From Smittia aterrima (taxonomy: Eukaryota; Arthropoda; Insecta; Diptera; Chironomidae): 64,000 nucleotides of DNA. The notes under the pieces were generated by a model. That model made no database searches. It was not told the origin of the DNA and was given only the letters and a program-made list of their open reading frames with translations. The position numbers and the translations under genes are program-made. The stretch's first letter is position 1. Every line of letters begins with the position of its first letter. Where the stretch lies: NCBI GenBank assembly GCA_033063855.1, contig CP093831.1, positions 2,232,001 through 2,296,000 of the forward strand, read 5' to 3'. Shown piece by piece: positions 34,623 to 47,998 of the stretch.

Positions 34623-36063
34623 CATGTGTATGTGGTTTGTGGGGGATGAAGAGATAACGAATTTAGATCAGGCTTTACACAATCCGAATGAATTTAAATT
34701 AAATTTTCTGTGATCTGGGAGAATTTTCTTCATTTTTTTTAGCTGTGTCATTTGAGAAGTGGACCAAGGCACATTTTTGTACTATTATAATGTATGTAGC
34801 AGTTAAAAATAATTCAATAAAAATAAGATAATAAATTGTTTGGTAGCGAAGTTATGAAAAAAGCGTTTTTCACTCTTAAAAGGAAGAATCGACAAATTGT
34901 TAATTTTAGTGACTAAAGTTGATTCATTTGTATTTTTTTTTTGGGTGGAGATGTCATTTGATTGCAATCGTGACGAAAAACAAGACAATAAGTTCTCACT
35001 TGTTATAATAAATTCAGGAAATGTCGATCAATTCTTACGCATTTCGGTTTGAGCGTAAAAAATGAAAAATTTTGATGAATAAAACTTTGGCTCAGGAAAG
35101 ATCAGAAATTTGACTCTTCTGTACTGAGAGGAATCAATTGATTGAAAGTTTTGTGTGTTTGTGGATACTCTCGCTACATATTTACTAACATTTAATTTAA
35201 TTACTTTTAGAAATAAAATGAAAACATAACCGTTAGTTTTAAAATATTTAAATCAAAACCAAACCAAAATTCAAATATTAATTCAATAATTCTTAAGATT
35301 AAAATCAATCAATGTTGGTTTCTCATCCACTAGAAGTTTACTAATAATTAGATAAATGTAGATTAGATAATCAAATTATCCAATGGATTAATGCAAAAAT
35401 GACTTTTTAAGGCAAACATTTCGTTAAGGTCGCAAATTTGGATTTTGGCTAAAAAAATTTTAAGTTATTTTCGATCGATTTTGATTTTCGTAATTTTTAG
35501 AAAATATTTTGAGGCCTCGAGGACTTTCCTTCTCATTTAAATGCAATTCATAATATTTTTTATTTTCATCTCTGTCGTTCGTGTCCATGGCTTTGGTAGA
35601 TTCCTGCACATTTAGTTTTACATTTCTCAGTTTTTGACGCGTTAGGAATGTTTCTTTAATTTTATTTCGTGGCAAATGATGAATAAGTCTGAAATGATTC
35701 GAAATGGCATCGAAGGAAATTTTTGTTTTAGAAGGAAAAGTGATTTTTTGATTCAAGTGTCTTTTAGCTACTCTTCGCGCACTCTTGAGCCTGGGACAGA
35801 GAGTATTTCGAACCTCGGCGACCTCCAAGAGCAATATTTCAATTAAATTATTTTTCTAAGTACTTTATCATATTACGCGAAAGGCTCAAAAATAACTTTT
35901 GTCCACAAGTCGCGAAGCTCAAACGGAAATAAATTAAACACAAGAATTTAACAATCAAGCCTTATTGTTAGAGTGACTCGCGAAAACATGATTTTCCACT
36001 AACAAGATTTTTATTCTAAAACTAACATGATATCTAAGTGTTTTTTTGAGTTGGTTTCTTTAG

Positions 36064-36372
36064 CACATTTCTCTGTTCAACGATAACTTGGATGTCACTG
36101 ACTTAGCTCAGATCAAAGATCGACAGCAATATCTTGAGGATTACACCAAGTTCTTTTCATTTCGAGTATCAAAAAATATTTGTATTCAAAAAACTTCTTC
36201 AACTAAGTTTCTATATTTTTCAAAATGTTTTGTTTTCTTGATGTGCCGAGAAGATAACCTGGACGTTGATAAGATTCACGCGACAATGGGGAAATACTGT
36301 GAACTGATAACGGAACGGAAAATGCGAAAGTGCAAAGCTTTAATTTTTTTAATGGACGATGAGGCAGCCTAA
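36064..36372 (+). CDS. candidate orphan exon or gene fragment
   Basis: After an acceptor-like TTTCTTTAG (ending at 36063) a frame stays open to TAA at 36370-36372. Two blocks look coding: DNLDVTDLAQIKDRQQYLED near the start and CREDNLDVDKIHATMGKYCE near the end, both containing the string DNLDV. The 80 bases between them are AT-rich and look intronic, but no good splice pair joins them in frame. It may be a decayed gene or a lineage-specific exon. I cannot name a family. Confidence 0.25.
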   Translation, partial: HISLFNDNLDVTDLAQIKDRQQYLEDYTKFFSFRVSKNICIQKTSSTKFLYFSKCFVFLMCREDNLDVDKIHATMGKYCELITERKMRKCKALIFLMDDEAA

Positions 36373-37444
36373 TCATCATTTTGTTTCTTATCAACTTCAG
36401 GTTAGGTTCTCAGCAAGTCGTAATTTTCGAATTTTATATTTCTTTTCGTTAATTTTGGCTTTCGGCGCCAGCTAAGAGAGAATTTTTTTTATTCCGGCAC
36501 TAACCTTATCAGAGAAGCAACAACCAGAAGAAAAGAAATAAAATTTATATCAACCGAATTTATTTTTACGCCTTATCATTAGCGGCGTTCACAGGCGGTT
36601 TTGTTTTTATCATCATCACAAGAGAATTCCGTCGATTCAATGAGAAATATTATTTACGCTTTCAAAACAAAAAATAAACTTTCTTGACGAGAAAACTTTT
36701 TCTTTTTGATTAGAAGGTTCTTGCAATACGAAAATCTTTTCAATAAATATTTAAATGTTAATTGAGCATAAGTTGTATAAATCACGCAATGAAATATCAT
36801 TCGAATAATTGCTCTAGTCACAAAGACAATCGAAAATCAAAGCAAAGGCACATGAGAGAATTAGTAAAACCAAGTGACTTTTCCTTAAACTTGTCTGGTA
36901 AATCAAATGTGACTAAGAAGGAAATTACATTTAGCGTCTGAACTTCTCTTTGTTTTTTTAGTGATGACAACTTTTTTCTTTCTTTCTTTAATTAAGAATG
37001 CAATTTAACAAATTAAAGGTTTTGATATATTTCATTAATAAGTTGTAACTTGGCTTTTGTTTTGTAATCTTCTTTGTCTACAGGAACGATTCGATTGTTA
37101 ATGTTTAATATTCTTATCTCATTTGGTTTTTGAAAAGCTAACAACGAGGAAAATGATTTAAGAATTGATGTGCAACGATTAAGTTGTTGTTGTTTCAATT
37201 GATATTTTGACAAGAATTTGTAGGAAAAAGTTTAATTTTTCTTTTTGAGATGATTTGTTTTTTCCCGTTTTTAAGAGATCGTAATAATTGGGTTTGTGTT
37301 TGTGGGTGTTCGTTCAAAGGACATGAATGAGAAGTATTTATATATCCGCAATATATATAAAACTTTAAATAATTTTTTTTTACTTAGCTCTCTCTCATTT
37401 TGTATTCGTATCATCAGCACGACTCCATTAAACACGACCAACGC

Positions 37445-38564
37445 TTAGAAATGCTTGTAGGCTCCGAAGTTGTTGTTCATGTTGTTATTGTTATAGAAGC
37501 GATGGTTGTTGCCTCCATTAGTGATTGCCTGGAAAGCAGAAGCAGTGTTTCGTGCTGTAGCATTGTTCATCAAATTCAACAGTGCCAAAGTTGTTCCGTA
37601 GCCGCTTCCGTTATTCATGAAATTCATCGATGGCTGATTGTAATTGGCATTGCTGCCGTAGAAACCATTGGACTGCGGTTGTATGTATTGTTGAGGTGGC
37701 TGTTGCTTTTGCATCTGATAAGCGAATGGCGTATTATTGTTCATCATACGCTTTGGCATGCCGACATTCATCTGCTCAGTACTTTTGAGGAACGTCAAAA
37801 TGGAATCAGTGAGCGAGTCTTTTCCATTCACCGTTGGTCCCGTTTGGTTGAGTTGTGGCTGAGTTGATGGGTAAGTAAAATCACATGAAAAGCACGGACA
37901 CTTTTCAACTGGATATTCCGTACGTTCGGAACTGCTGAGACGATAGTATTGAGCGCGATTCTGGAAGAAGCAGTTTACGTTGTTTTCTGGTAAAACAGTG
38001 TATTGGACGAGCTGTCCTGATCCAAACGCGTTGCTTGACAAGTCGAGAATATCGCGATTCTGATACATAACTTTCACTGGCACTTCTGGAACAACAATTA
38101 TTTTCTCCTCAGCTATAATGGCTTCTACTTCTTCTTCGATCTCCTTGGTTGGTTCGATCTCATCAAGATCGTCATCGATTTCATCATGCTTGTCGTTTTC
38201 ATCAAGAAGAGTTTCCTTTTCTTCTGCTGCGCAATTTCCATCGGATTGTTGATCATCGTCATCTTGCGAAATCGTGGGCGAAGATAACAAATGTTTCTGA
38301 AAATTTGTCAAGACATTACGCCATTAGCCTTTTGAAACCATTATCGTGATGTGATAATTGTCGATAACTTTTTATTTCGACGATTTTATAATCGATAGAA
38401 AGAGACGCGATGCTTACCTTCAAATCGTCAGAGTCCAACGAGCTGATTCCGCTGCTTGAGTCGCTTCCGATGGGAGAAATTGATGACTGTTGCTTTTGCG
38501 ACAGTGCTGATAGATCTTCGTTCGATAAGAAACCGAAGCTATCAAAATCGATGTGGAGAGCCAT
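37445..38564 (-). CDS. unrecognised acidic, Q/N-rich protein
   Basis: Exons 38564-38418 and 38296-37445 give 332 aa. The ATG is the first base after an acceptor (TTTTTTTTAG), so the leader is spliced; a likely untranslated exon ends at 39006 before GTAAGT. The N-terminus has a serine cluster, SDSSSGISSLDSDD, resembling phospho-degron or kinase target sequences. Residues 60-115 are strongly acidic. Residues of about 125-195 are the only compact-looking part, with EKCPCFSCDFTYPSTQ (three cysteines). The C-terminal third is rich in Q, N, M, Y and G (for example QKQQPPQQYIQPQ), typical of disordered regulators or RNA-binding cofactors. I do not recognise it. Splice phase and coding bias make it a real gene. 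Confidence 0.75.
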
Positions 38565-39004
38565 CTAAAAAAAAACATGGCGAATCTTATTATTTCGAAT
38601 AGAAAACAAAGAGTGCTTCTTTTTCTCTCCCGTACTTTTCCATACGAAGTTGATTTTGTGGTCTGATAACACACACAGAGAAAAAGAAGAAGATCGCGAA
38701 TGAAGTCACAAAGATACAGAAGACTTTTCGATTCTGAAACGTCATAACAAATGTGGGAGCATTCAGTCCGTACGGTTGTCTTATGGCAATTCATCGTGAC
38801 GATATCAAAACAACCGTATGACATAATTGCTAAATGAACCTGACGCTCAGAAGAGAAAAGTAACCAAAAAAAGTCATAATCTCAACGAAAGAATTCGGCT
38901 AAACGAATCAAGCTTGGTTGCTCGAAAATACGAAATCTTGAAGAGAATCGACCGAAAAATAAAATGAAAGACTTTGTAACGCTGATAATAAAGCGTAGAA
39001 CTTA
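38565..39004 (-). other. intron in the 5' UTR of the Q/N-rich gene
   Basis: Bounded by a GTAAGT donor (39005 downward) and the acceptor directly before the ATG at 38564. It contains an imperfect 52-nt hairpin at 38769-38820 (11-bp stem with one G-U pair). No coding sequence. Confidence 0.5.
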
Positions 39005-42000
39005 CCATTTAAATCAGATATTTTAAATTCGACAAGAAAAGTGGAAATTTTTTTTTGTTCTTCTTAAAATCCTCAATTAAAATCACAAATCACTTATAAC
39101 ATGTTCTTAACACAACAGTAGTAAATTAAAAATGAACTTCGCAGAGACCACTTTTCTTGAAAAAAATATTCTGATCGAGTGAAAAATGCAGAGGCGTCGT
39201 TGTTGGAGCTTATGAAGTGATGGAGAAGTTTTGAAAGAAACAGAAAGTATTGAACTTGAAGAGTTTCTAATTAAGTCAAACGATTAATCAACAAATAACT
39301 TCTTGTAATTTGAGGCTGCAACTTCAATCACTTTCGGAACAATGATGAAAATCGAATTTTAAAAGTAACTTGTAAACAACGTGTTGAAGTTTTGGAAGAT
39401 ATTTGAGAACTTAATGAACTTCTCGTTGTCGCCGCTAGGTTTTCATTCAATTTTTTAAAATAACCGTTAAGTTGTTGATCAGAATAGATGAGAATCTAAT
39501 CATTGCAGAAACGTCAACTTTTTTAGTTAATTGAATTAAATTATTTTAAAGCTATAAAGTTGATTAAGCGCTAGCAGGATGACCTTAAATCATTCAAAAG
39601 AAAACTGCGTAAGCATGTATCCGTGTTTGATCACAAACTATCCCGTCAATGAATCCTTTGCTTGAGCAAATAAATCTAATTCAAAGTCATGTCTCATATG
39701 TGCATCATTAAAACTTTCACTCTCTATCAAACTAGAACTGATAACTTTGATGTATTTATTCACATCATTCAAATTGAAATAAAAGTTGACTTAATATAGA
39801 ACTGTCAGCGAGAGCGTGTGTGATATGTAGGTAAATGATTTGCATTTGAATTCATTTGTTTGCTCATGAAAAAAAAGAAGAAAATTGTGAATGAATCTGT
39901 CTCTCTCCGGGAATGCGATTGAATGACTGAGAATTTTCACAGACAAATCAATAAAACGTAGTATTTGTACGCTAGGAAAAAATATTCCAGATCATCATAA
40001 TGTTTCATTGTTAATTTTCACAACAAAAAGAAGCTGCGCTTTGCGAAACTATGAAAGCTTTTAATAAACATTTTACGTTGTGCCATGGCCCGGTCATCAA
40101 TAAAATATCAACAAGGAGAAAGCGTCGCCTGCAAACATTTCGAAATTTCATTTTTCACGCTTGATTTTGCTTTTAGCCCGCTGCGATGCGACACCACCCT
40201 CAACCAATTCACCCGAAAATTAATAACTTTTTCTGATGTGATTACATGAATTATTGATTGAGTTTTCCCCAAAAAGCCAGAGAAGGAGAGCGAGGAGGCA
40301 AAGTTTTCCGCCTTGCCTGCAGAAATATTACATAATGGTGTAGATTTTTTTTCCTCCATGATGGAGTGAATTAAGGATTCAGTAGAAAGCTATAAAAACA
40401 AACTTTTTGCCTACGCTCGAGGCCCATCACTTTTCCAATAAATTACAGCCAGTCTTTCTCTCTAAATACCCTTACACGACCATATTATAGCTATCAGAAA
40501 CACGCACATTGCATGAGCTATATGTGATTTTTCTTCCTCTCATTTACTTCATTTTATTACTTGGCCCACGCTTATTTACCTCCCCCGAGAGTCGTCGCTT
40601 CTCTCCCTGGCAGAGTTCGTTGTGATGAAATATCTGAAATCAGCAAAGTCGTGACGAAAAATCTGCGCAGAAGTTTGCTTGAGCACCCACACAAACTCGG
40701 ATTGCTCGATTATGTAAACCGTATTTTCACAGTTTCTCCTCCGAATCGCGTTCGAGCATCTTACACACATCCATAAATGTCTTTTCCCAGTTTGGCAGAA
40801 AGCGAGTGTAAAGGAAGGGGAGAAGCATTAAGCAATGTGTGTGTCGCGGGAGTCTGCGTTATTGTGCATTGGCCATTCAACCTATTGAAATATAAAAATG
40901 GCTGATAATTTTTCTGATCCGAGATGACGCTCTTCCAGATGTTTCGGGATCTCTTCGAGCACTGCAGTGTTGTCATACTTTTAAGTTATTTCACCGGAAA
41001 TATTCCAGCTTAACTTCGGCGAAGAACTTCAAAGCTGCTTACTCAGAAACGATTCCTTCGTTCATGTCGGCTATGATTGATGATTCCGTCTACAAATTCA
41101 TCATTTACGCTGTTCATTTCTCATCTTCAATGCTTATGATGGCCGACCTGTCATCATTAGATTTGACACCGCATCGCATTAAGCTGAGGCTCTCGAGAGA
41201 AGAAAAAAAAATTTATTCGAAGACGACGACGACGAGCAGAAACTGTTTTGTCACTCACAAAATATTCATTTTAATGCTCTTTTCATGAGGTTTTTATTGC
41301 GGAAACAATACAATAAAATGTTGTATGTGACTCGAATATTTTTCATTCTTCGCGGAGATGGCAATCGTTTAATATTATTTTATTACGGTTCACACAATAT
41401 TTTTCGGTCGAAGAAAAAGCTTAGGAAACTTTTTCGATGATGTGGGACGGAATGAAAGTTGTCATCTCTCATTTCTAAATGAGTTAACTCAAGTTGTAGC
41501 TCTTCATTGTTTCATGTTTCTCGGAATGTTGGCGAAAAACCTCCTCAAATCAGAGGTCAAGGTCGCTTTCAATATTTCGAATCGAATTATTCCTTTTTTT
41601 TGTCAAAGAACCATAACAAAGCAAGCCAGAATTTCATTGACTTATTTAAGTGGCTTATTTATCGATTCTTTTTTCTGCCATGAGACATAGAAGGGAAGGC
41701 GAGAGAAATGCACCTTAAAGCGTACAAAAACATTTTTGCGATAATAATAGAATTCTTGTGTAGTATTATTGAAAAGCGATGAATAATATAAAAGAACCCA
41801 TCAACAATCAAACCGAGATTTGTATCAAAAAATAAAAAAAAGAAAAGTTTATATAAACTTGCACAATGAGCGAACTCTCTTTGAATGTGTCTATGAAAAA
41901 TATATAATAACCGACGACTTGTTGCAATTCAAGCGAGCACATATAAAATATAAATTGATAAACATATTTTTGTTATTGTTGTTATGTGTGAGCTTTTCGC

Positions 42001-45000
42001 TTCTCACTTCTTTATTTCGAGCTACATAAAACGCTTTTTTTCCCTTCTTCATTTTCCATTGTTGAAAGCTCATCACAACATAAACAAGTGAACATCAACA
42101 GTTTATTTTATTGTTTTCCAACTTAATCAAGATATTTGAAATTCATTGTTCGTGGGGAGGAGTTGCAAACGTGTCGAGACAATAAAGGAATTGCAATTGC
42201 AACGATATCAATCGTTAACTCTTATGAATCAAGGCATAAATTAGTCTCAATTGATATTTGAAGACTAATCACGTTGACTACTCAACGTTTCCTTCTTTTT
42301 TGATTTCGCCGTCAGACTTTCGGTCTTTATTATTCAACAAATATGAAATTGCTGGAACAACATGCTTTAAGATCGATAGACAAACATTGAGTAAGAGAAG
42401 AAATTTTTAAATTGTCAGCTTCAATTGTATTTGAAAGTTTTATTTGACGTTCCTCGAGATGAAAGAAATTGAAAAAAAAAAATACTTTTCTTCTTTCTCC
42501 GCGATGCCGATTTCTGTAGAAAAACACTTTTTCATTTTCTCATTTGACATTATCGTGCTCATTTGATCTGAAGTTTGAGTTGCGTAGACTCGAACGAGAA
42601 TTATTTGATGTTTGTTCAGAGATAATTTAATTGAATTAAACTCGGGAGGAGAAAGATAATTAAGCTCGAGCTACGGATCGATTGTGAACGCAACACACGT
42701 GCGGCTGATGTTTCACGGTGATTTTGCACCTTTTGAATGGCTACTGAAGAATTTATTTCGATTCTTGGAAGTCTCATTTATTGTCTGATGCGTCCCTCGA
42801 TTTCTATCGACCATCACCTTTAAGACCATAAATTTTTCACCATCAAGTGACTCCCTCCAACTATTTTTTTTTTGCTGCTGACAAAATTCAGTCGCATGAC
42901 ATGCAATACATTACGAATTTATGTTCACTCGTTGCCATTGATTTTTCGTTTGCACCTGGACTTCATCCACAGCTTCCACTTTTATTCGGTTCTGGCACAT
43001 TCGGTTAAATACACATTCCCAATGTTTATTCGGAACAGAGAACTTAAATAATTTATTACGGTTTTCCATTCCGCTTCGTTGACTTTCAGCTCAGCATCAA
43101 AGGACATTTTGGTGTTAGATCTAACAAGTCTAGTTGTAAATTAATAAATGATATTTGAATAATAAAAACAGATTCCTTTCCCACCTCCAATCTGGTAATC
43201 GATCTAAAATAAATTTGATAGTCCTCGACCTAACTGTTTGCGAAAGAGCTTAGATTTCAAATTAATTCGAGATAAGTGATGCATTTGACGAGAACAGGAA
43301 AATATCAAATGAAATCTCAAAGTAAAATGCGCATAAACTCGAAACGAAAAACACCTGGACGGAAACGAAGCTTCAAATTTATGAAGTTTGTGCTCTATTG
43401 TGTCGTAGGTAAGAATCTTTTCATCCCAAAATAATTCTAAAGAACTCCCGCACACACACACAGCTGATGCCAAAATGTCTCTTCTGATTCTCGCTGTTCT
43501 TACTCAACCCGATGATGTATAAGACGTTTGAACGATCGAGAATTTGCTCTCTGTTGTCGCTCCACGGGACGTCGTAGTCATTAAAAGTTCTGCTGTTTCG
43601 AATAAAATCCTACATGGATCCTTTTTCTATGTTTGATCAAAAAGTTTTTGCCGGAATTCTTCAACAACGGATTGTACTTCTCAGTCTTTGATATACAGAC
43701 TTGATGTGACAGTTAATTAAGACTAACGGCGTTGCAATAATCTTCCGCTCGAGATAAACTCTAAGGCAAAGAGAATAAATTAATGAAAAAGAAATTTCTG
43801 CAAGGAAGGCAATTTTGCAATTTGCATTCATTCCCTCTTACGTGTTTCACTTTGCAAAGCATCACATTTCATCACGGAATGGTTATTGACAAAGAGATTT
43901 CTCCTTCCGCTGGAAATTTGGTGGCGCGTGAATTTATTCACAATTCACGTTGAAATTACTCCTTTGTCTCAAATCGTTGCGAGTGCTTTGAAAGGCGATG
44001 AATCCAACGTGCCTTGGTCTTTATTCGAAACGCAAACTAAATTTCATTTTTAAACTTAAACTTTTTTTTTCATTCGACATCCGCCAACCCAAGCAATAGA
44101 ATCCTTTGAATTTGTCAAGAACTTATTTCTTGCTTTTTTATGATGACGTCTTAACCGGGATCACAATAAATCATTTTTTACTCCACGCGTGGTTGACAGT
44201 AAAAGTATTTCGCCTTTTTATTTGAATGCATACAAAATGTTTTTTCATTGCGGGAGACGATGGGGGGAAGGAAGGGAACTGGTGTCATTTAAAGGCTTCC
44301 TCAACGACAGTAAAATAAACATTTGCAAAATATTATCCTGCAGCTTGTGAGAAATCTCAACGAGAGAAAAAGTTTAAAGGGCTTCACTGGAATTGCGTGT
44401 TATCTAAAAACTTTTAAATTCCCAGAGAATTTGTTTTGAGGTCAACGAAAAACTTTCCTTTAACTCAATTTGAATTTATGGCCTCAAGTCCTGACAAGAG
44501 AGAGCGAGAGTGACAATTGTGCATAAACATGCAATGCAATTATTTGTCAAGTAAAAAGTGTGGGAAGGAAGTGAAAAAAACACTTGTCGCGTTAAAGAGT
44601 TGAAAACTACTATGCTTGAAATGTAATTTGAGTGGTTATTTGCGCAATGCATTTCAAGATAACAAGCACAAGAAACGAAAGCTAAAAACAAGAGAATAAA
44701 AAATATTTACCGACAACAAACAAGCTGAAAAGGGAATGGAAGCAGTTGAAAGATCCAATTAGCGACATTAGAGTCCCAAACGAATTGCATTGCATACGCG
44801 CGTTGAGAAGCATAAACAAAGTGCCATTATGATGGTGCAAGTAGAAGGGATTTTGTCATTACGTGAGAGGTGTGAAACCGTAATCAATTTGATGAAAGAA
44901 GCTTTTCAAACATCAAACGGATTTCATGCAAGTTTTCTTCTTCGAGGATTTTCTTCTTCTGTTCGGCTCTTAATTAAAAGTTTCACGCTATTGCGAGTAA

Positions 45001-47860
45001 AACAAAAGCGAATCACGTAATTACTTAATATTTTTCACTTCTTTGATGATCCTCAACATTGTGCCATTATAAATTAATTTTATTTATCCTTTGACAACAT
45101 TATTTGTTTAGAGTAATGAGCATGTGATTCTTACTCAATGTTTTGCGATGGCATCAACGAGAGCTTTCTGGATGAGAAGGTTAAAATAATTATTAATTAT
45201 GCTTTTGAAACAAGTAATCATTTAATTACGTTTCATCCTTTGAATTCAAAGTAAGAAGAGAAATCCTGAAAGTGATAACAAAAGGGAAAGGAAATTTATA
45301 ACAATCACAATTATTTTTATTTCTTCCCAATAATATCAATCTTGAATATTAATTGATGTGCATTAAAGCACAAATTGATTTTCCGGGAGAGAATCGCTCG
45401 CATCTTGATGATTGAAAGGAGAGTCTGAAGATGATGTCTCTTCACTCCTTGCCATTTTCCTCCCCTTGAGCAAATGTCTATTAACTTTCAAACGATGACA
45501 AGAGCGACGACATAAAAAATCAATTCTTCAGCCAAACTCATATTTCTCGTCGTAAATATTTTGTTTACACACAAATAACAATAATAGTAGACGGAGGAGA
45601 AATGTTTTGGAAATATTTGTCAGTGAAATTATGCTTTCGAGCAATCATATGTTCCTATTGTGTGGCAGGCGAGGGAGGATGTTAAAAGAATTTTTCAGGG
45701 TTGACGATTCGTCAAGAACGAGGAAAATAATTTTCGCAAAGTAGGCCGAAAGAATTTTCTTTAAAGTTACGAGAAAGGAAAATATTCTTTTGTGACGTGA
45801 CGGAAAATCTTGAGCCTAAACCCTCTCTTCCTCTTTCGCCTTGTCAAATATAATAATTTCAAAATGGCAGATGTCTTTAGAACTCTCGTCAACGAGCGAA
45901 TGAAATATATATCATGTCAAGACGACAGAAATCAATCAAACATGAGGCTTTTCGACGATTTCATCGAAAAATCGTTCAGATAAGAGAATCCTCGTATACC
46001 TCATTCCTTGTGTCGACTCTTTAGCACAAAGTAGAACAATCTCTTCTCTGAACGACGTTACATTGTGCAAACATTATTAAATTATAATTATCAAGTCTCT
46101 TGTTCCGATGATTTCGAATCAAATTTTCAAAAACTCCCTCGAGGCGGCAAATATTATGATATAATTTGCGTGCCATAAGTCTTTCCCTTTAATTTGATAG
46201 AGTAAACACATTTGTTCGGTGTTTGCCCAGAGCAGAAATCACATCAAGTTTACTACTGGGAATTCAAATCATTGCAACCCCCGAAACCTGCTCTTAGCAC
46301 ATCATAAATATTCGAGAGCAGTTCCTCCCTTGAGTTCGAATTACGCAACTCTCAATTGTTGAATCTTTTGACACAAATGTTTCTTCAACTCTATCGAGTC
46401 ATCTGTTCAATGTTTCATCAAACCGCAAAAGCAAAATGATTGATGAGTGGAAAGTGCGAGAGTTATTCATAAGTTTCTAGTTTCTAATCCGGGTATCGCT
46501 GAGTGATTATAAGCAGATAACATTTTTATTGATTATACATGGAACATATGTGCTTTTCCGAGTTGAGCCGACTCAACCCTCATTAATGAAAATATCTACA
46601 AAGCATCTCGTCGAGCGATGAGAAGAAGGAATTACGATTAATAAATAAAATATAATTTTTTATTAAATGTTGCCATGTCACATGAATTTCTCCTTCTTTA
46701 AAATGAGTTCAGAGCGACCCTCAATGATGAAACGATGAGTGAGGGAGCGTGATTCTCCCTTCAAATACTTTTTTTTTAATTTAATTTGTGGTTTTCGTAA
46801 GCGAGAGCAATTGTAGCATTCAGATTCCTTTTCATTCGTGCGATAACATTTTCAAGTGCGACATTAAAAGTTTCTCGACTTGTGAATACTTGAAATTATT
46901 TCTCAAAATGACGCTTAAGAACATTGCTGTCATAATGAGAGAGAAATGTCGCTTAACATAATTAAAAAGTCACTTCGTCTAGACTCGCAAATGAGAAACT
47001 TTCAATTTTAATTGCTCACCTTTCTCCATTGAATTGCTTGAAAGTCTTCAACGTCAAATCGTTGGCAGGTGTGAAAATTGACATGTGTCGCGACTATAAC
47101 TTGATCGCTATACCTCAAATAATCTTATTTGGGAGTCGGAGGGAAAGCTACTTAAGATCTTTAACTTTCCTCGCTTCAACCTTCCAGCATACATCATGTT
47201 AACATCAAGAACTTTTCCCTCGCAAGTTATCGCTAAGGAAATCTTTTCGATTTAGTCAAGTGGAAAGTATGAAGCTCATCAACTTCCTTAATATTTCTCG
47301 TTTGGAAAAATTCACAATTTTTAAAGAGCCGTTTGGAAAAGGAAGGTAAAGTCGATTTAACGAAAGAAAGTTGTGCACATATGAAGGTGTCGATGGATAG
47401 CGAAACGACATAAAACTCAGGAAATGATTTCAGATAAAAATATTTTACATTTAGTTTAATGGATCAGAAATATTCTTGCATACGACGAGTGATTGAGCTC
47501 CCCCCTCAGCATCACTTTTGGTCATAACGTATCAAATGTCGTTTTAATGGACCAACTCTGTGCATTGCTGTCAGAGATTCGCCATGTCATCAATTGGAAC
47601 ATAAAGATAAAAATTGACGGGCGCATCTCTCATGAAGCATAAACATTTATGAAACCTAAGCAACGAAAATAATTAGACGGATCATTTTACATGAACCACT
47701 CAAAGCGAATCCGCAATTAAGAGGCTAAAATTGTGCGTTGGCTCATTTCGTTGCCCTAGGACTTGATTAGAGGTGAATGTGGGTGTGCATAACTCTGAAA
47801 ACTTGAGGTGATTGAGATGTGAGGATGATTGAGACAGGAGCGCAAATTAAAAACCAATAA

Positions 47861-47998
47861 AGTGTGTTTGAAGTGCTTCGACACGTGCAACGTGCTAAGA
47901 AGCCGAAGAGACTGAAGTATCAGAAGCTTCGAGATACTTTTGAAAAAGCAAAGCAGAAGGGCGACATTTTGTTCCTACGCAACAACGTTCGAGAATAA
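47861..47998 (+). pseudogene. orphan 45-codon coding-like fragment with stop in a poly(A) signal
   Basis: Frame open from 47861 to TAA at 47996-47998. Its second half reads AKKPKRLKYQKLRDTFEKAK and ends DILFLRNNVRE, a lysine/arginine-rich helical stretch with higher GC than its surroundings. The stop overlaps AATAAA (47994-47999). No pyrimidine-rich acceptor precedes it and no upstream partner exon was found. It may be the last exon of a plus-strand gene spread over the gene-poor region, or a piece of a retrocopy. The parent family is not recognised. Confidence 0.3.

Larger units (their letters stand above)
33899..37444. other. 3.5-kb stretch with no firm gene, possible long 3' UTR
   Basis: May include a long 3' UTR of the minus-strand gene ending at 37445; T-rich stretches and TTTATT at about 34505 would read as AATAAA on that strand. 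A TG run lies at 34611-34622. A minus-strand frame of 124 codons (35834-35460) has no ATG until its last third and no splice support. A plus-strand candidate exon at 36064-36372 is listed separately. Confidence 0.4.

Noticed and set aside
35460..35834. 124-codon minus frame
   Set aside because: No ATG in its first two thirds, no convincing acceptor, no recognised motif; could be chance or 3' UTR.
37400..37867. 155-codon plus-strand frame
   Set aside because: Antisense shadow of the Q/N-rich protein exon.
40389..40400. TATAAAA before an open frame at 40561-40776
   Set aside because: The frame has no ATG at its start, is overlapped by an equally long minus frame, and matches no family.
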